A stretch of DNA of 64,000 nucleotides from Enoplolaimus lenunculus (GCA_030248215.1 JASANG010000926.1:124001-188000); one strand, 5' to 3'. Counted from the stretch's first letter, positions 1 to 10,536 are shown. Numbers and translations: made by a program. Notes: generated by a model not told the origin, from the sequence alone.

Positions 1-249
1 AACCGAAACATACTGGACGCCAAATATTCCAATCACACAGTGTCAAAATACCAAAAATTACCGGCCACGTAAAGACGTTACTGGCATGGTGCAACCGGAT
101 ATCCGCTTCCGGTAAAAATCGATGTCCGTTTCCGGCAATCACAAAAGCTCAAAACGAATTTGTAAAAATTCCAAAAATAAAATTACTGATTTTTGAAGAG
201 AAATTTTGGTACAAAAATTCAAATGAAGCGTATTTGGCATTAGCAATAA
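1..249. other. No gene seen; CCGG-type repeat fragment
   Basis: GGTGCAACCGGATATCCGCT at 88-107 and CCGTTTCCGGCAATC at 126-140 look like a CAGGGTGC-family fragment. The rest is unique AT-rich DNA. Confidence 0.4.
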
Positions 250-561
250 CAAGAGTGGATGATGCATACTTGAACAAGAGTACGCAACTGGGTATATTCT
301 GTGTAGAAAAGATTGTACCCGACACGCGTTGCATTTTTGCCCAACCCCCATTATTTAGAGGGGGTACAACCGGTGCGAACCATGGCACATTATTTATGCA
401 ACGTCAAACATGATCTCTTTATAGGTTAATTTAGGGTTATTGCCTGTGACAACGACCCCCCGCTAAACAAAGGGAGGTCGGCCAAAAACGCAACACCGGC
501 TGGTACATTTTGTACCACACGAAACCCCAACAGTTGCACACTCTTGTATTGTGCACTCTTG
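250..561 (+). mobile_element. CAAGAGTG element with 7-bp TSD
   Basis: CAAGAGTGGATGATGCATAC to TTGTATTGTGCACTCTTG, flanked by GCAATAA (243-249, 562-568). 312 bp. Interior has CCCCC/GGGGG-rich arms around GGTACAACCGGTGCG. Confidence 0.85.
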
Positions 562-568
562 GCAATAA

Positions 569-2429
569 CTCGACGTTTTCTTGTTGAAATTTATGATTTC
601 AAACTTTACCAGTATATATTGGATTTGTGTTTCTTGAATTCAAACGAGGTACACTGCGACCTAATTTCAACTTGGTCAGTAATCAGAGATTTATAAATGA
701 AATTTACTTAAATACATAAGATTTCACAAAGCCAGCCACTGTATTGCAGTATTACAATTCAAATTAGGAGCTATTTTAGGTTCAGATGCGTACCAACCAC
801 GCAAATAATATTCTACATCCTGCGCTACGCCCCCTAAAAGCCACAACAACAATTTTGAGCGGCTCAAACAACTGGCTGAAAAATTTGGCAAAACAAGCCA
901 GTGACCAATGACCACAACTAAAAAAAGCAGAAAGGATTTATTAAGCACACAAATATTGTGATTTTTTTCGGCCAAAAATGTGCGACAAATGTGTGTGTTT
1001 GGGTGCCAATGGGTAGGAGGGGGCGGGCAGACAAAACAAGCGCCTGGCAGTGCCATCAAATATGTAAAACTTTTTAAATTTTACCCGAAAACCTTTTCAT
1101 CCCCATATGCGCAGTGATTTGCCATAAAAAGATGGCCGGCTGCGGTTAAAATTGTCAAGGGGTAAAATGGTATCACGGGGGAGATACCAACCCCAGTATA
1201 AGACTGGCGCTTTCGTACATTTACCTGCTTTCAAATTTGCCCTTTGGATTACGTCCGATGTTAGGTTTAGGTGCAGGAACCGGCTTGCCTAAGCCTACGC
1301 GTTTGTCTATTAGACCTTAAGCCTTAACTTTAAATGTTTGGAACGATAGAGAGTTATAGAAACCTGAGTTCTTCCGGACGCTTAGCTTAGGCTTAGTCTT
1401 TGGGTTTAAGGATTTCTTTCTTATAAGTGATCCTTTAAACCATAGAACTAGACGACCGTTTTGGTTTAGGCGACTGTTTTTGGCAGGATGCGACCGGATC
1501 GCAAAAAACCGTATACCGGAACCAGACCCGGATAGTGATTTTTACCGGAACCGGACCCGGATGTTAACCGGATACTGATAGTGTTTTTAAATATATCAAT
1601 TTTTAGCACGTTAATGTGTATGTAAATGTTAATTTATCTTTAACCGGATTATTGCGTTTATATAAAGTGCGTGTCCTAATACTTGAAAACAATTGTCTGA
1701 AACTGCAAATAATTGGTTTATTTCTATAATAAAATCCGAATATCCTAGCACGAAAACCACTATCCTGGTTAGCATATTTTAAACTAAACCAGACCAAATC
1801 GTACTGTCATTTGTCCATCGAATATATGTTTGTTCTACGTACAGAATACAAAGTTATTGGTTTAAGCCAGTATTTGGTTTGTTAAATTTGGCAAGAAAAT
1901 GTGAAACAAAAACGAACCGAAAACTAAAATAAACCTCGAACAACAATTAAATGCAATTGCGAACGTCATGATTGCTGGTAATGAGCGATAAACGACTGCA
2001 AAAGACCGGATGTAAGCAACGGAAACGTTTCAGACACGGAACAGACAACCGGATATGGTTAGAAATTTGCTAAAAAAATTTTTTTGAGGGCTGCTATTTT
2101 TAAAACGGCAAATTAATGTCTGCAAATGCTAACATTTTGATCGAAATGTAGCATAATTGAGGTAAAAATACCATTTTTTAATATGAAAGAAATTAAAAGT
2201 CTTAAAATGGCCGACGTCTTATTTGAAATGTTTAGCTCTTAAACACGCTCAGTCTTAGACTTATGCTTAGATTCAGTAAAAGGCTTACTAATGCGGTTAA
2301 ACTTATTGTCGAAACCTAAACAGTAACCTTAATTGTAAACGGGAAGCGGACCAGGGTATTACTTTTAGGGAACGCTTTTCACTTCAGCTCTAGCGCCAGA
2401 GCTTTGGTTATGGCTTTTTCCCGTATTCT
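569..2429. other. Intergenic, no gene seen
   Basis: Holds decayed TTAGGC stretches (1262-1440 and 2215-2310), the ACCGG fragment at 1484-1572, and AT-rich sequence. The 111-codon minus frame at 724-1059 has no coding character. Confidence 0.5.
1484..1572. mobile_element. CAGGATGCGACCGG element fragment
   Basis: CAGGATGCGACCGGATCGC followed by repeated ACCGGAACC-GACCCGG steps; resembles the CAGGGTGC hAT-like ends at 10122 and 31762. Confidence 0.4.
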
Positions 2430-2577
2430 CAAACGTGTGTAGTGTCAATCTAGGTAGGAACCGGGACATCACACCTTTCAACTAAGCAGCTGGAAAAGCG
2501 GGCTTCCGGAGCGGGGATCGAACTCTCAGCCTACGCGGCCTTAAGCGAACACTCTACCACTGCGCCACGTATCCCGC
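2430..2577 (-). mobile_element. tRNA-derived SINE, family 1
   Basis: Minus strand: box A TGGCGCAGTGG (2567-2557) and box B AGTTCGATCCC (2524-2514), followed by a non-tRNA body shared with the copy at 30957-31115 (GTGATGTCCCGG, CCTAGATTGACA). Acceptor and T stems do not pair well, so it is a SINE and not a tRNA gene. Confidence 0.75.
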
Positions 2578-2692
2578 CTGTCCAACTGTATTTTTCGTCG
2601 ACTATATGTCGACCGGATGCTGCCAGCTATCATACATACAGTGCACTGCACTGTATATATTGCATGAGCACATAACGGACAAGCATGTCTCA

Positions 2693-2902
2693 CATGCTTA
2701 CATGTAGTACCTGTCACCGGTTAATGATAGGTTTTGTAAGTTTCGAATCTGCAAGCTATGAGCTTAGAAATTTAGCTAATTTTTTGCAATTTAATAGACT
2801 TCCATTATTCATGTTTTGAGATCAGTAATTGCAGGAGTTTGTCAATTTGATAAAATTTTGATAACTGATGACAGGTGCTACACTCATTTGAAAATATGGG
2901 CC
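2693..2902. mobile_element. ATTCTCAAATG-family repeat
   Basis: GTACCTGTCACCGGTTAATG to GATGACAGGTGCTACACTCA and TTTGAAAATATGG. It ends 34 bp before the exon at 2937. Confidence 0.6.
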
Positions 2903-2936
2903 TTTGAAAGCTTTATCAAAATGTGTAATTTTTCAG

Positions 2937-3262
2937 CTAAAACTACTCTTCCGCCCCCAAAACCAGCACCGCCGCCTATCCCAAATGCAGTCCCGGAAAC
3001 GTATCCGGCTTCAATTCAGGATTGGGTTTACGACGAGGAAGACGTTGAATCGATGACTGCGACGTTATCAATTACGTCCACTTCATCTTATTCGTATCCG
3101 GTTTCCGCTCACGAGAGTCGCGGTGGAAGGAGGCCAATTAATAAACGGCCGAGCGCTAAACATGGGGACGGCATTACAGATGAAAACAATGGTGAAACTA
3201 TAGGAAATATGGCTAAACGATTGATGAAAACATCGCTGAAATCAACAGAGTCCAAGAAATAG
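2937..3262 (+). CDS. Last coding exon of an unidentified plus-strand gene (partial)
   Basis: An open frame follows a good acceptor (TTTTTCAG, AG at 2935-2936) and ends in TAG at 3260-3262, giving about 108 residues. It starts with a proline-rich stretch (LPPPKPAPPPIPNAVPET), then an acidic patch (WVYDEEDVES), a Ser/Thr-rich segment, and a basic C-terminus ending KSTESKK. Composition and codon choice look coding and differ from the repeats around it. It converges on SRF, whose stop lies 390 bp away. The nearest AATAAA is near 3569, inside a Harbinger-like element. Upstream exons were not identified in 1-2900 and probably lie outside the window. I do not recognise the protein. The exon is supported by the splice site and composition, not by homology. 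Confidence 0.6.
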
Positions 3263-3317
3263 TTCGGCTCTTGCGCACTTTCCCTTCACATTATTCTTAT
3301 CTATACCTAAGCATAAA

Positions 3318-3598
3318 GGTTGCGCTATACTTGACGTCCGGCGCTGTCCGTCACCCGTCCGGTGCCGTCCATCACCGTCCGACGCCGTCCGTCACCCGTC
3401 CGACGCCGTCCGTCACCCGTCCGACGCCGTCCGTTACCCGTCCGACGCCGTCCGTCAACGTCCGTCACCATGCGTTATCTGTGGTATGTCGGTTAATTGC
3501 GTAAATACCGCACGGTGACGGACGATGACGGATGGCGCCGCACATGAGACGGACGGCGCCGGACGTCAATAAATCTATAGCGTTACCCTAAGTCTGTG
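3318..3598 (+). mobile_element. PIF/Harbinger-like MITE with CGTCCGACGCCGTCC tandem repeat
   Basis: Ends GGTTGCGCTATACTTGACGTC-like and CTATAGCGTTACCC. The interior is a 21-bp minisatellite (CGTCCGACGCCGTCCGTCAC) of about four units at 3374-3460. It lies between the convergent last exons of the unknown gene and SRF and contains an AATAAA. Confidence 0.75.
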
Positions 3599-3652
3599 TA
3601 CAAGCCTTTGACAAAACCTAAGCCTATGCCTTGGAAGCTTAAACCGTAACCT

Positions 3653-6600
3653 TTAATGTGGCAGACTGTGTACAACAGCCAATAGTTTCCCGTGATTTAT
3701 TTTCATGAAATGTGATTGGTTTACCTCCGGTTTTGGCTGTTCCATTCTTATTGGACACGAGTACTCTTGTAAGTTTTGAATGCCTCCTGACCCGTAATCG
3801 TTTTGAGCTTCATTGAAAGGCACCGGTTCGCCACCCGTTAACTTTGTGGTTTCGTTAAGCTCGACTTCCGGTTTTAACTCCTGTTCGACGCAGGTTGAGC
3901 TTTGTTCGTTGGGTCCAATCAAAAATGCCGGAGGACTTTCACACGTATCCGGATCTGAAATTTGAAAATACTTTTGGATTAACCAAGTGGTACACAGGGT
4001 CCTCAGATAGACAACTGAACGAGGTCCATAATGCGTATATATATTTCTATTTATGCCGAGTTCTTCGCAGATGCCCGCCACAACTTATGGTAAATTTTGC
4101 AAGCTAATAAAATTTATTAATGATTAAGCGCATCCTTAACCAAATTTTTAGTTACAAAATCTAAAATATTTTAAGTTGTGCAATTTTTTCAGAAATTTAA
4201 TATTTGCAGATAGAAAACACTGCTCAGCGCCTAAAGCAACAAGTAGTCTAAAGCTTAAGCTTACTCTATTGCATTCTCACAGACAAACGGTCTGCCACTG
4301 ATGTTTACATGGTCAAAGTTGACATACTACAAGCATTACCCATGCTGATTTTTAAAATATTGTTAACCTAAATCCAAACCAGATTTCGCTTACCAGCAAG
4401 CGAAGCTTCAACTTCGTTAGACGAATTGAGACAGCTTTGAATTAAAGTTTTGCCAGTTTGACTTGTTATGATTGGTTGAAGTTTTTTCGTTGCAAACGTA
4501 TAAACGTGACCTGTTTCCGACGCCACCAATAGCATCACTTGAGTTCCCGTTAGAGTCGCTAACTCGTACGCCTAAAATATATGTCATATTTTTCAATATC
4601 GTAGTTTACAACGCGAAACTTGCAGGCCAGTAGTCAGAGAGGACGGGGACACGCGGGATCAGCCTCCTTGAAGAATTTTGGTCCCGCTAGAAAATGTTCA
4701 ACCTTGCTTGTAAGACATTGAATACCCTTCTGCCTGTGTTAAAAAATGTTTAGCCCCCTGTTCCTAGCACAGTGAGCTGGCCACAGGCCTGGATACTTGG
4801 TTAGGTTTACCCACATCGTGTAAATTTGCGATATATTGCAAAATTTTCCCCTACAGTCACTATTTAGTATTTTCGCAAGCCTGACGGCTTTGATGCTAAA
4901 ACCTAATCCAAAGCCTAATGGTCATATTCTCAAATGTGCACAGCGCCTATCACCAGTTAGCATGCAATTGCGGACTTCAAAAAACGGTGCAGATGAGTGA
5001 CAAATAAAATGTGAAAAAAATGTTATCATCTTGAAACCTGATTAATCTTTAGGTCAAAAGTTACAAGACTTATCACCAACTGGTAATAATTGTTGCCAAA
5101 CTTATGAGAAAATGATCCAAAGCCTAAGTTTAGCTTAATTAACCCTTTCTCACATGAATATTTTCTATTTTCGCTGAGACCTACTTTTATGCAAGGATTC
5201 GAACTCCAGTGACTGGAGTGGGAGGCGTATATCATCACCACTCAGCTATAGGAGCTTGACGCTCGAGCACGAGGGGGCTCTCACGTCTTGTGGCGATTTA
5301 CTACCATGTATACGAGTTGCAATTGTTAAACACGGTGATATATATTATTTAATGTATATACATTGTGCTGAGTTGCCTATAGGCAACTCAATGTGAGAAG
5401 GGGTTACTTGAGATTAGTCCAACTCAGCTGTCAACTGTGACAAATAAGCGGTCAAGACGCATCGGAATAAATGAAGTATTGTAACCTTTTTCATAATTCC
5501 AGTCTTTCGTTTACTGAACGTTGTATACCGTCGTAGTTTGCTGTCGATGTAACGCATTTCAATTTTGACTCGGCCTTTCGTTTTCTTGCATCCACTGCTC
5601 GCTGGGCTGACTTGATTTAAATCTGGCGTCGCCTTCTGGTCGTCGGTCAATGGCTCTTCGTGCCCTTGGGTCGTGATTACATCTGTCGAGGGAGAGCCAT
5701 GGTTGACTTCGGGGCCAAATTCAGGGGTACCCGCGTCACAATTAGCCCTCTCATATTGAGGTGGGGCCCCGTTAGGAGGCTCTAGTGGTTGATTTATATT
5801 GAATTTATAACCAGTTTCGGGTGCTGTTGTTGTTGTTGGTGGTGTTGTGGTACGTGCCAGGGCTGTGTCAAATAGTTGTTTAAGATTAACGTCACGTAGG
5901 AATGTTTCTGGTTGAGACTGAAATTTAAAAAATACATAGCTAACCCTTTCTCATATGAATGTTTTCTATTTCATCTGAAAATTGCACTATATATTATTTA
6001 TCGTATACACACCGCGCTGAGTTGCTCATAGTGTACTGTATGTCATAAGAGGTTATAAGAGTTCTGTAGGGAAACACGAATTTTGTTTGAACGGGGGTCG
6101 GAGCAAATCTTGCTGTTAAGTTACCACTTGAAAAAACGTAAATAATATATTTCAAAGTACCATTTATTCTGTGTCACAGAGTAACTTTTTGTTATTTTGG
6201 CAATACTTAATTATATTTTCTATTACTTAATTATATTTTTGCAATACTTAATTATATCGAGAGTGGATGATCACTCTTTATAACAAGAGGTGCAACTGGG
6301 TACATTCTGTTTATTCAAGAATGTACCAGCACACGTGGCATTTTTGTTCGACCCCACCCCCCCTCAATCAGGGGGGGGGGTTAAGTAAGAGATTAACAGT
6401 ATGCTTCAGTACACCTACCCCCCTTAAACAAGGGGGGTTACGATTTTCTCCTTTACTACGTTATAAAACTGCATAAAGACACCCCTAAACAAGGGGGGAG
6501 GGTAGGCCAAAAACGCAACGCGTGCCGGGTACATTCGTTAATACACAGAATGTACCCAGTTGCACACTTGTTATAAAGAGTGATCATCCACTCTTGATTA

Positions 6601-7623
6601 CATGTATTACCAAGAGTGGATAATCGCTATTAATAACAAGAGTAGGCAACTGGGCAAATTCTGCGTAGAAAAATGTACCGAGCACATTTTGCATTTTCGC
6701 CCAACCCCCTTCATTTAGAGAGGGGTACAACCGGTGCGAACCATGGCACATTATGTATGCGGCGTCAAACATGCTCCCCTTATAGTTTTAGGGGCATTCC
6801 TGTGATAGCGACCCCCCTCTAAACAAGGGGGGAGGGGGACCGACGAAAAAATGTAACGCCCGGTAGTACATTTTGTACCACACAAATTTCGGTAGTTGCA
6901 CACTCTTGTTAGGGTGATCATCTACTCTTGGTATTACTAATGAATAATATACACATTTGTATCGAAACTGAATAACAAAATCGAAGCTCAGCTTGGCTAA
7001 TAATGTTACATACTGTAGTGACTTGAATAAGAGGGGGGACTGATATTTATTTGGCCTCTCCAGAGGGTACCCCCTTGTTATTCGGTTACGGACTGTTATT
7101 TATTTTTAACCCACGCTCCGCCGCCCTTCGTTACTGATATATAGCCGGTACTGCAATTATCCGTTAAATTAAACGTTTATTTGTCTTGTGTCAATAGCTT
7201 GAGCGATAATACAATGTTATACTTAGGAATGTACTTTCAAAATCAAAGTACGCTTTAAGGTTTCGAACTCAAACTATTTGGTCCTGGAGTCATTTATGCG
7301 CTACAATTAGGGCTAATTGACATTTATGGACCCTAATTAGGGTTTAAGGACCATATCCACTAACGGACTCTTATTAGATATATGGACTCCTTTTGATTCG
7401 GACTCAAAATGGGGACCCCCTTTTATTCGGGTCAATACAGTATTATAGATGCACGACTGTAGCTTACGTATACAGTTTTAGTTGAATTCCGCTATGGTCT
7501 TTGTTGCAAACCTTTGCTATTCAAATTTACCTGAAAAATCGTTTCAAACATATTCGATCTTCCAAATCCATTTGATCCGAATTGTTGAGTTAATATTGAC
7601 GCCGCTGAAGACGAACACGTCAT
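3653..7623 (-). CDS. srf: Serum response factor (SRF-type MADS-box transcription factor), 4 coding exons
   Basis: Sequence-specific nuclear activator that dimerises on CArG boxes; in animals it controls muscle and cytoskeletal genes. Coding exons on the minus strand: 7623-7531 (ATG, donor CAG|GTAAAT, phase 0), 5917-5486 (acceptor TTTCAG, donor AAG|GTTACA, phase 0), 4571-4394 (acceptor TTTTAG, donor CTG|GTAAGC, phase 1), 3954-3653 (acceptor TTTCAG, stop TAA). They sum to 1005 bp, 334 aa, with all phases consistent. Residues 1-145 are a low-complexity N-terminus with a Thr/Pro run. The MADS box spans about 146-201 and begins GRVKIEMRYIDSKLRRYTTF; exon 3 continues AYELATLTGTQVMLLVASE and GHVYTFATKKLQP, which is SRF-type rather than MEF2-type. 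The SAM extension is about 202-225 and the C-terminus is polar. Total length is close to nematode UNC-120 and shorter than vertebrate SRF. The C-terminal 80 residues are unrecognised, and untranslated exons were not found. Confidence 0.93.
4623..4791 (-). mobile_element. CGTAGCC-family hAT-like MITE in SRF intron 2
   Basis: CAGGCCAGTAGTCAG to TGAGCTGGCCACAGGCCTG. Flanks GAAACTTG and GATACTTG match at 7 of 8. Core CAACCTTGCTTGTAAGACAT is shared by the family. Confidence 0.78.
4921..5095. mobile_element. ATTCTCAAATG-family repeat in SRF intron 2
   Basis: ATATTCTCAAATGTGCACAG and CCTATCACCAGTTAGC at the left; CTTATCACCAACTGGTAAT at the right. Confidence 0.65.
5138..5260 (-). mobile_element. tRNA-derived SINE, family 2, in SRF intron 2
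   Basis: Minus strand: box A TAGCTGAGTGG (5248-5238), box B AGTTCGAATCC (5205-5195), then the family tail AGAAAATATTCATGTGAGAA. Related copies are at 49386-49472 and 61083-61232; bare tails occur at 5941-5972 and 62578-62612. Confidence 0.7.
5941..5972 (-). mobile_element. SINE family 2 tail fragment
   Basis: Minus strand carries GAAAACATTCATATGAGAAA, the 3' tail of SINE family 2. It lies just upstream of SRF exon 2, inside intron 1. Confidence 0.5.
6258..6596 (+). mobile_element. CAAGAGTG element with 7-bp TSD, in SRF intron 1
   Basis: CGAGAGTGGATGATCACTCT to AGAGTGATCATCCACTCTTG. Flanks ATTATAT and ATTACAT match at 6 of 7. Confidence 0.82.
6611..6930 (+). mobile_element. CAAGAGTG element with 7-bp TSD, in SRF intron 1
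   Basis: CAAGAGTGGATAATCGCTAT to AGGGTGATCATCTACTCTTG, flanked by a perfect GTATTAC (6604-6610, 6931-6937). It sits 14 bp from the previous copy in the same orientation. Confidence 0.87.
7013..7440 (+). mobile_element. Tc1/mariner-like MITE, in SRF intron 1
   Basis: Terminal repeats CTGTAGTGACTTGAATAAGA and TTTTATTCGGGTCAATACAG, flanked by TA on both sides. 428 bp; internal GGCCTCTCCAGAGGGTACCC and several ATTAGGG steps shared with the other copies. No transposase. Confidence 0.85.
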
Positions 7624-7711
7624 GATCACCAAATTTTAAATTTTAATTTATTACCAAATATTCAAATTCTATAATTGGGTTAAGCTTAGCATTCGTTTTC
7701 TTTACGATTGT

Positions 7712-7932
7712 GGCCCATATTCTCAAATGCGTATATAGTACCTATCATCAGTTAGCGATAGGTTTGCAAACTGACAAACAACTGCAATTGCAGATTTCAA
7801 AATTTGAACAGAAGTAGGGTAAATCAAGTGCAAACAATGTGCTGAATTTCGAACCTCACCGTGCGCTGGTTCCAAAGTTACAGGACTTATCACCAACTGA
7901 TGATAGGTGCTATACACATTTGAGAATACGGA
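7712..7932. mobile_element. ATTCTCAAATG-family repeat, complete-looking
   Basis: ATTCTCAAATGCGTATATAG to CTATACACATTTGAGAATAC. Both arms contain CCTATCATCAGTT/AACTGATGATAGG. It lies 90 bp upstream of the SRF start codon. Confidence 0.72.
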
Positions 7933-8083
7933 CTTAGCATCAAACTAAAGGTAGGATTGCACTATACATTTCGGTGCTATAAGCCGCAACGTGCCACTAT
8001 ACGTTTGCTAACGAAAACATCGGCAAAATTGATTTACGCATGATAGTTTTTAAGAAACAAATTGTATCATGTCAGGTGGTCCC

Positions 8084-8293
8084 AGTTTTACTAATCAGTT
8101 ATCATCAGCTAGCGATATGTATTCAAACTTTGCCATCTGCTGGACCAGCGAATTTCATAAATGGTACAAAAGTAAATCAAATCATATGCGAAAAACTGGC
8201 TGAATTTCAAATCTTGCCATTCACTAAATTAGAAATTTACATAAAACCTGTCAGCAACTGGTGATAAATGATAACATTTGAGAATGTGGTCAT
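8084..8293. mobile_element. ATTCTCAAATG-family repeat
   Basis: CAGTTATCATCAGCTAGCGA to GATAACATTTGAGAATGTGG; the left terminal part is eroded. Confidence 0.62.
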
Positions 8294-8298
8294 AGATA

Positions 8299-8477
8299 TG
8301 GTGGGCCAATGGTTTACTATGATGATGTCGTCTGGTTATTTGAACAATTTTGCAAAATCCTTCGTCAAACCACAAAATTACGACGTTCAACACCGTAAAC
8401 AACTGCACAAGTATTTAAACCCGAAAACTGGCCCGAAAGCCGTATCTCGCCTAATTAAGAAACGGTTATTCTGTTGA
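8299..8477 (+). CDS. Small basic ORF, possible last exon
   Basis: A 59-codon frame (MVGQWFTMMMSSGYLNNFAK ... KAVSRLIKKRLFC) ends in TGA just after an ATTCTCAAATG-family repeat (8084-8293). The second half uses C- and G-ending codons and is rich in Lys/Arg, unlike the AT-rich background. It lies 0.7 kb from the SRF start on the opposite strand. A possible acceptor (CATAG) precedes it at 8287-8291. Not recognised; may be chance. Confidence 0.2.
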
Positions 8478-8637
8478 AATTTGAGACCCCCTGCCATCTG
8501 CCTGGTTCCCTGTTACCATAAATTACCAACACCCAGTTATCTTGTTCGATATCGTCATAATAACACCAATAATCGTTTTGCGAAAATATTTCCAAAAATT
8601 GCTCATAAGCCAAGGTAATATAAGTAGCACCCCCCAT
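8455..8637 (-). CDS. Small ORF rich in aromatic residues, doubtful
   Basis: A 60-codon minus-strand frame from ATG at 8637, containing YEQFLEIFSQNDYWCYYDD and IEQDNWVLVIYGN. It overlaps the end of the plus-strand ORF at 8299-8477, so at most one is likely real. A GTAACA donor could follow the Tyr-Gly codons. No homology recognised. Confidence 0.15.
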   Translation of the reverse strand: MGGATYITLAYEQFLEIFSQNDYWCYYDDIEQDNWVLVIYGNREPGRWQGVSNFNRITVS

Positions 8638-8639
8638 AG

Positions 8640-9169
8640 AGATAGATATTTAGCCAGTATACTCACCCCCAAACAGGAAAATATATAGATGCCAGTTCAG
8701 ACACTCCCCTCAAGGGGTATCTAAGATATTAGTTCCAGCGAAAATAACCTATAACGTGAAATATTTTTGGGAACCACCGTTACCAGCGAGTAATTTGTTT
8801 CCAGAATGTTATTCTAATTCATGTTAACAGTGTTTTTGTTGAATTTTCAAATATTTCTCGGAGATGTGTCCCACCGTACCTGATTTCGTTCTCAAACGTG
8901 TATTGGCTTCTCCCACCGTCAAACCTTGAGGGGTCACTAGCACATTTTATAGCCACAGCTGTTATTATGATATAATCATATATGACATAATTCTATACCA
9001 ACACAGATGCTTTGACCTTTTAAGAGTGAAAATGTAAATCAGAAACTGACTCTCTGTTAAGTCAATTCAAATGCTGTTAACAATTTCCTGTTTGGGTAAA
9101 ACTTTAATTCGAAACCACAAACGAGAAAAGTTTCAAAATTTCAGCTTTGTAATGCTCATTGTTACATAA
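8640..9169. other. Intergenic, no gene seen
   Basis: Unique AT-rich DNA. A minus-strand GTGAGT donor-like site lies near 8660 but no exon could be supported. Confidence 0.4.
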
Positions 9170-9478
9170 AGAGTACAACCGGAGGTCTGCTTCCGGCTCC
9201 GGCAGACAATCAGCCTCCAGTTCCGGTAGAATTTTTGCCGGAGGTTCTGGCAATTTCGGTTGTAAAATTTTACCTAATTTTGCAAAATTTATCTGTTTAG
9301 CGTGTTTTGTTTCACTTTTGTGACAATTTTCAAGCAAGCATTTGTAAAATTTCGCAGAAAATTAGCGCAAAATCAAACAACTTAACAACATATATACAGA
9401 TATTGGCTAAAATTAACTAATTAACCATTATTGTTACTACCTAATTTCGCCTCGTATTTTTCACCTCCGGTTGCACCC
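9170..9478. mobile_element. CCGG-rich hAT-like element
   Basis: CCTCCGGTTGCACCCTG marks the right end; the left has GGAGGTCTGCTTCCGGCTCC and AATTTTTGCCGGAGGTTC. The AT-rich middle matches 22790-23075. Confidence 0.5.
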
Positions 9479-9499
9479 TGCATAAGCGTTAAATTGAAC

Positions 9500-10122
9500 A
9501 GTCGAATAGCCGGATCCGGATAATTTTATATCCGGCCGGCGCCTGATAATTCACTATTGTCTTTAATGTTATATTCTTTTATAGTTTGTAATCTAGTTTG
9601 GTAAACCATATTACTGTATTAATTATTATTTGAGTTCACTAATTTTGATTTTGTAAATTAATTGCCTATCACTCAAAAAAACCACGAGCATATCAGTTCA
9701 ATTATTTATTTCAAGAAATTCAAAACAAAAAACTAAAGAGAAATTGTGATATATTTGTACATATGCAGGTTCTTATATAAATCTAACACTAAACGGCATT
9801 CAAATATTTGTAGCTCACAACTCTTCCTTCCGTGGCGTAAGGTATCCTTAACATCTTATGCCGATGCAATTTTTAACACTTCAATAACGACCCTATTCCT
9901 ATTCTAAGTTTTAGTAGCGTTGCGTTCAGTTGCAATATTTGTTTGGCACATATGCTTTTAAGGGACATGCAAACGTTTACAGCACATGAATGCTAAATTA
10001 AACATGTCGAAGTAACTCCTTCAGTTTCATTTTTTTGGTTTTTAAAAATCATCCGAAAACCTAAAATATCGGAGACAAATGTTGATTTTTTGCCGGATCC
10101 GGATACCCGGTCGCACCCTGAT
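9500..10122. mobile_element. CAGGGTGCGACCGG element, probably hAT-like
   Basis: Ends at 10122 with CCGGATACCCGGTCGCACCC then TG. The left side near 9500 has ACAGTCGAATAGCCGGATCC. AT-rich interior without ORFs. Target duplication not resolved. Confidence 0.5.
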
Positions 10123-10356
10123 ATATATTCCGCCTGCCACGGGAATGAATTTTTGATAAAAGGACCACGGCGGATCTAAATGCTAATCTACGGATCGACT
10201 CACCAGAAGGAAAACTTAAATTATTATTTGAGATCTAAAATACTTAAATTGGCGTTTAGTTCGTTTCGCTCGCGATATTTTCTTCGCTACTCTGCTGTTG
10301 TCACGACTCTGTGTTACTCAAACGTAGATTCACACTTATACTGGAACCTAAAGTTT

Positions 10357-10536
10357 GGCAAATGTTACTTTAAGGGGCGTAACAGTAGATTAAACGTATT
10401 CCTAAGCCTAAGCGTTGTAAAAACGTGTTTCTAGCCTAAGCTTAAGCAAAAGCGTAAACAGAAAAAAACTAGAATTTAAATTACTCTTTTATGGATCGTT
10501 CAGCAAATTTGGACGCCCTTTAAAGTAACATGGGCC
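10357..10536 (+). mobile_element. TTAGGC-A hAT-like MITE, with TSD
   Basis: Terminal inverted repeats GGCAAATGTTACTTTAAGGG and GCCCTTTAAAGTAACATGGG, with CCTAAG-type (TTAGGC) hexamers inside. Flanked by a perfect 8-bp duplication TAAAGTTT (10349-10356 and 10537-10544). 180 bp. Confidence 0.88.

Noticed and set aside
724-1059. 111-codon minus-strand ORF
   Set aside because: Mixed hydrophobic and Pro-rich translation without motifs or splice sites in a repeat-rich interval.
2514-2567. Functional tRNA gene
   Set aside because: A and B boxes are present but stems do not pair, and a second diverged copy shares a non-tRNA body: a SINE.
3895-4107. Plus-strand ORF over SRF exon 4
   Set aside because: Antisense shadow of the SRF C-terminal exon, which is fixed by phase and splice sites.
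5195-5248. Functional tRNA gene in SRF intron 2
   Set aside because: Box A and B are good, but the downstream tail is shared with other SINE copies and the acceptor stem is absent.
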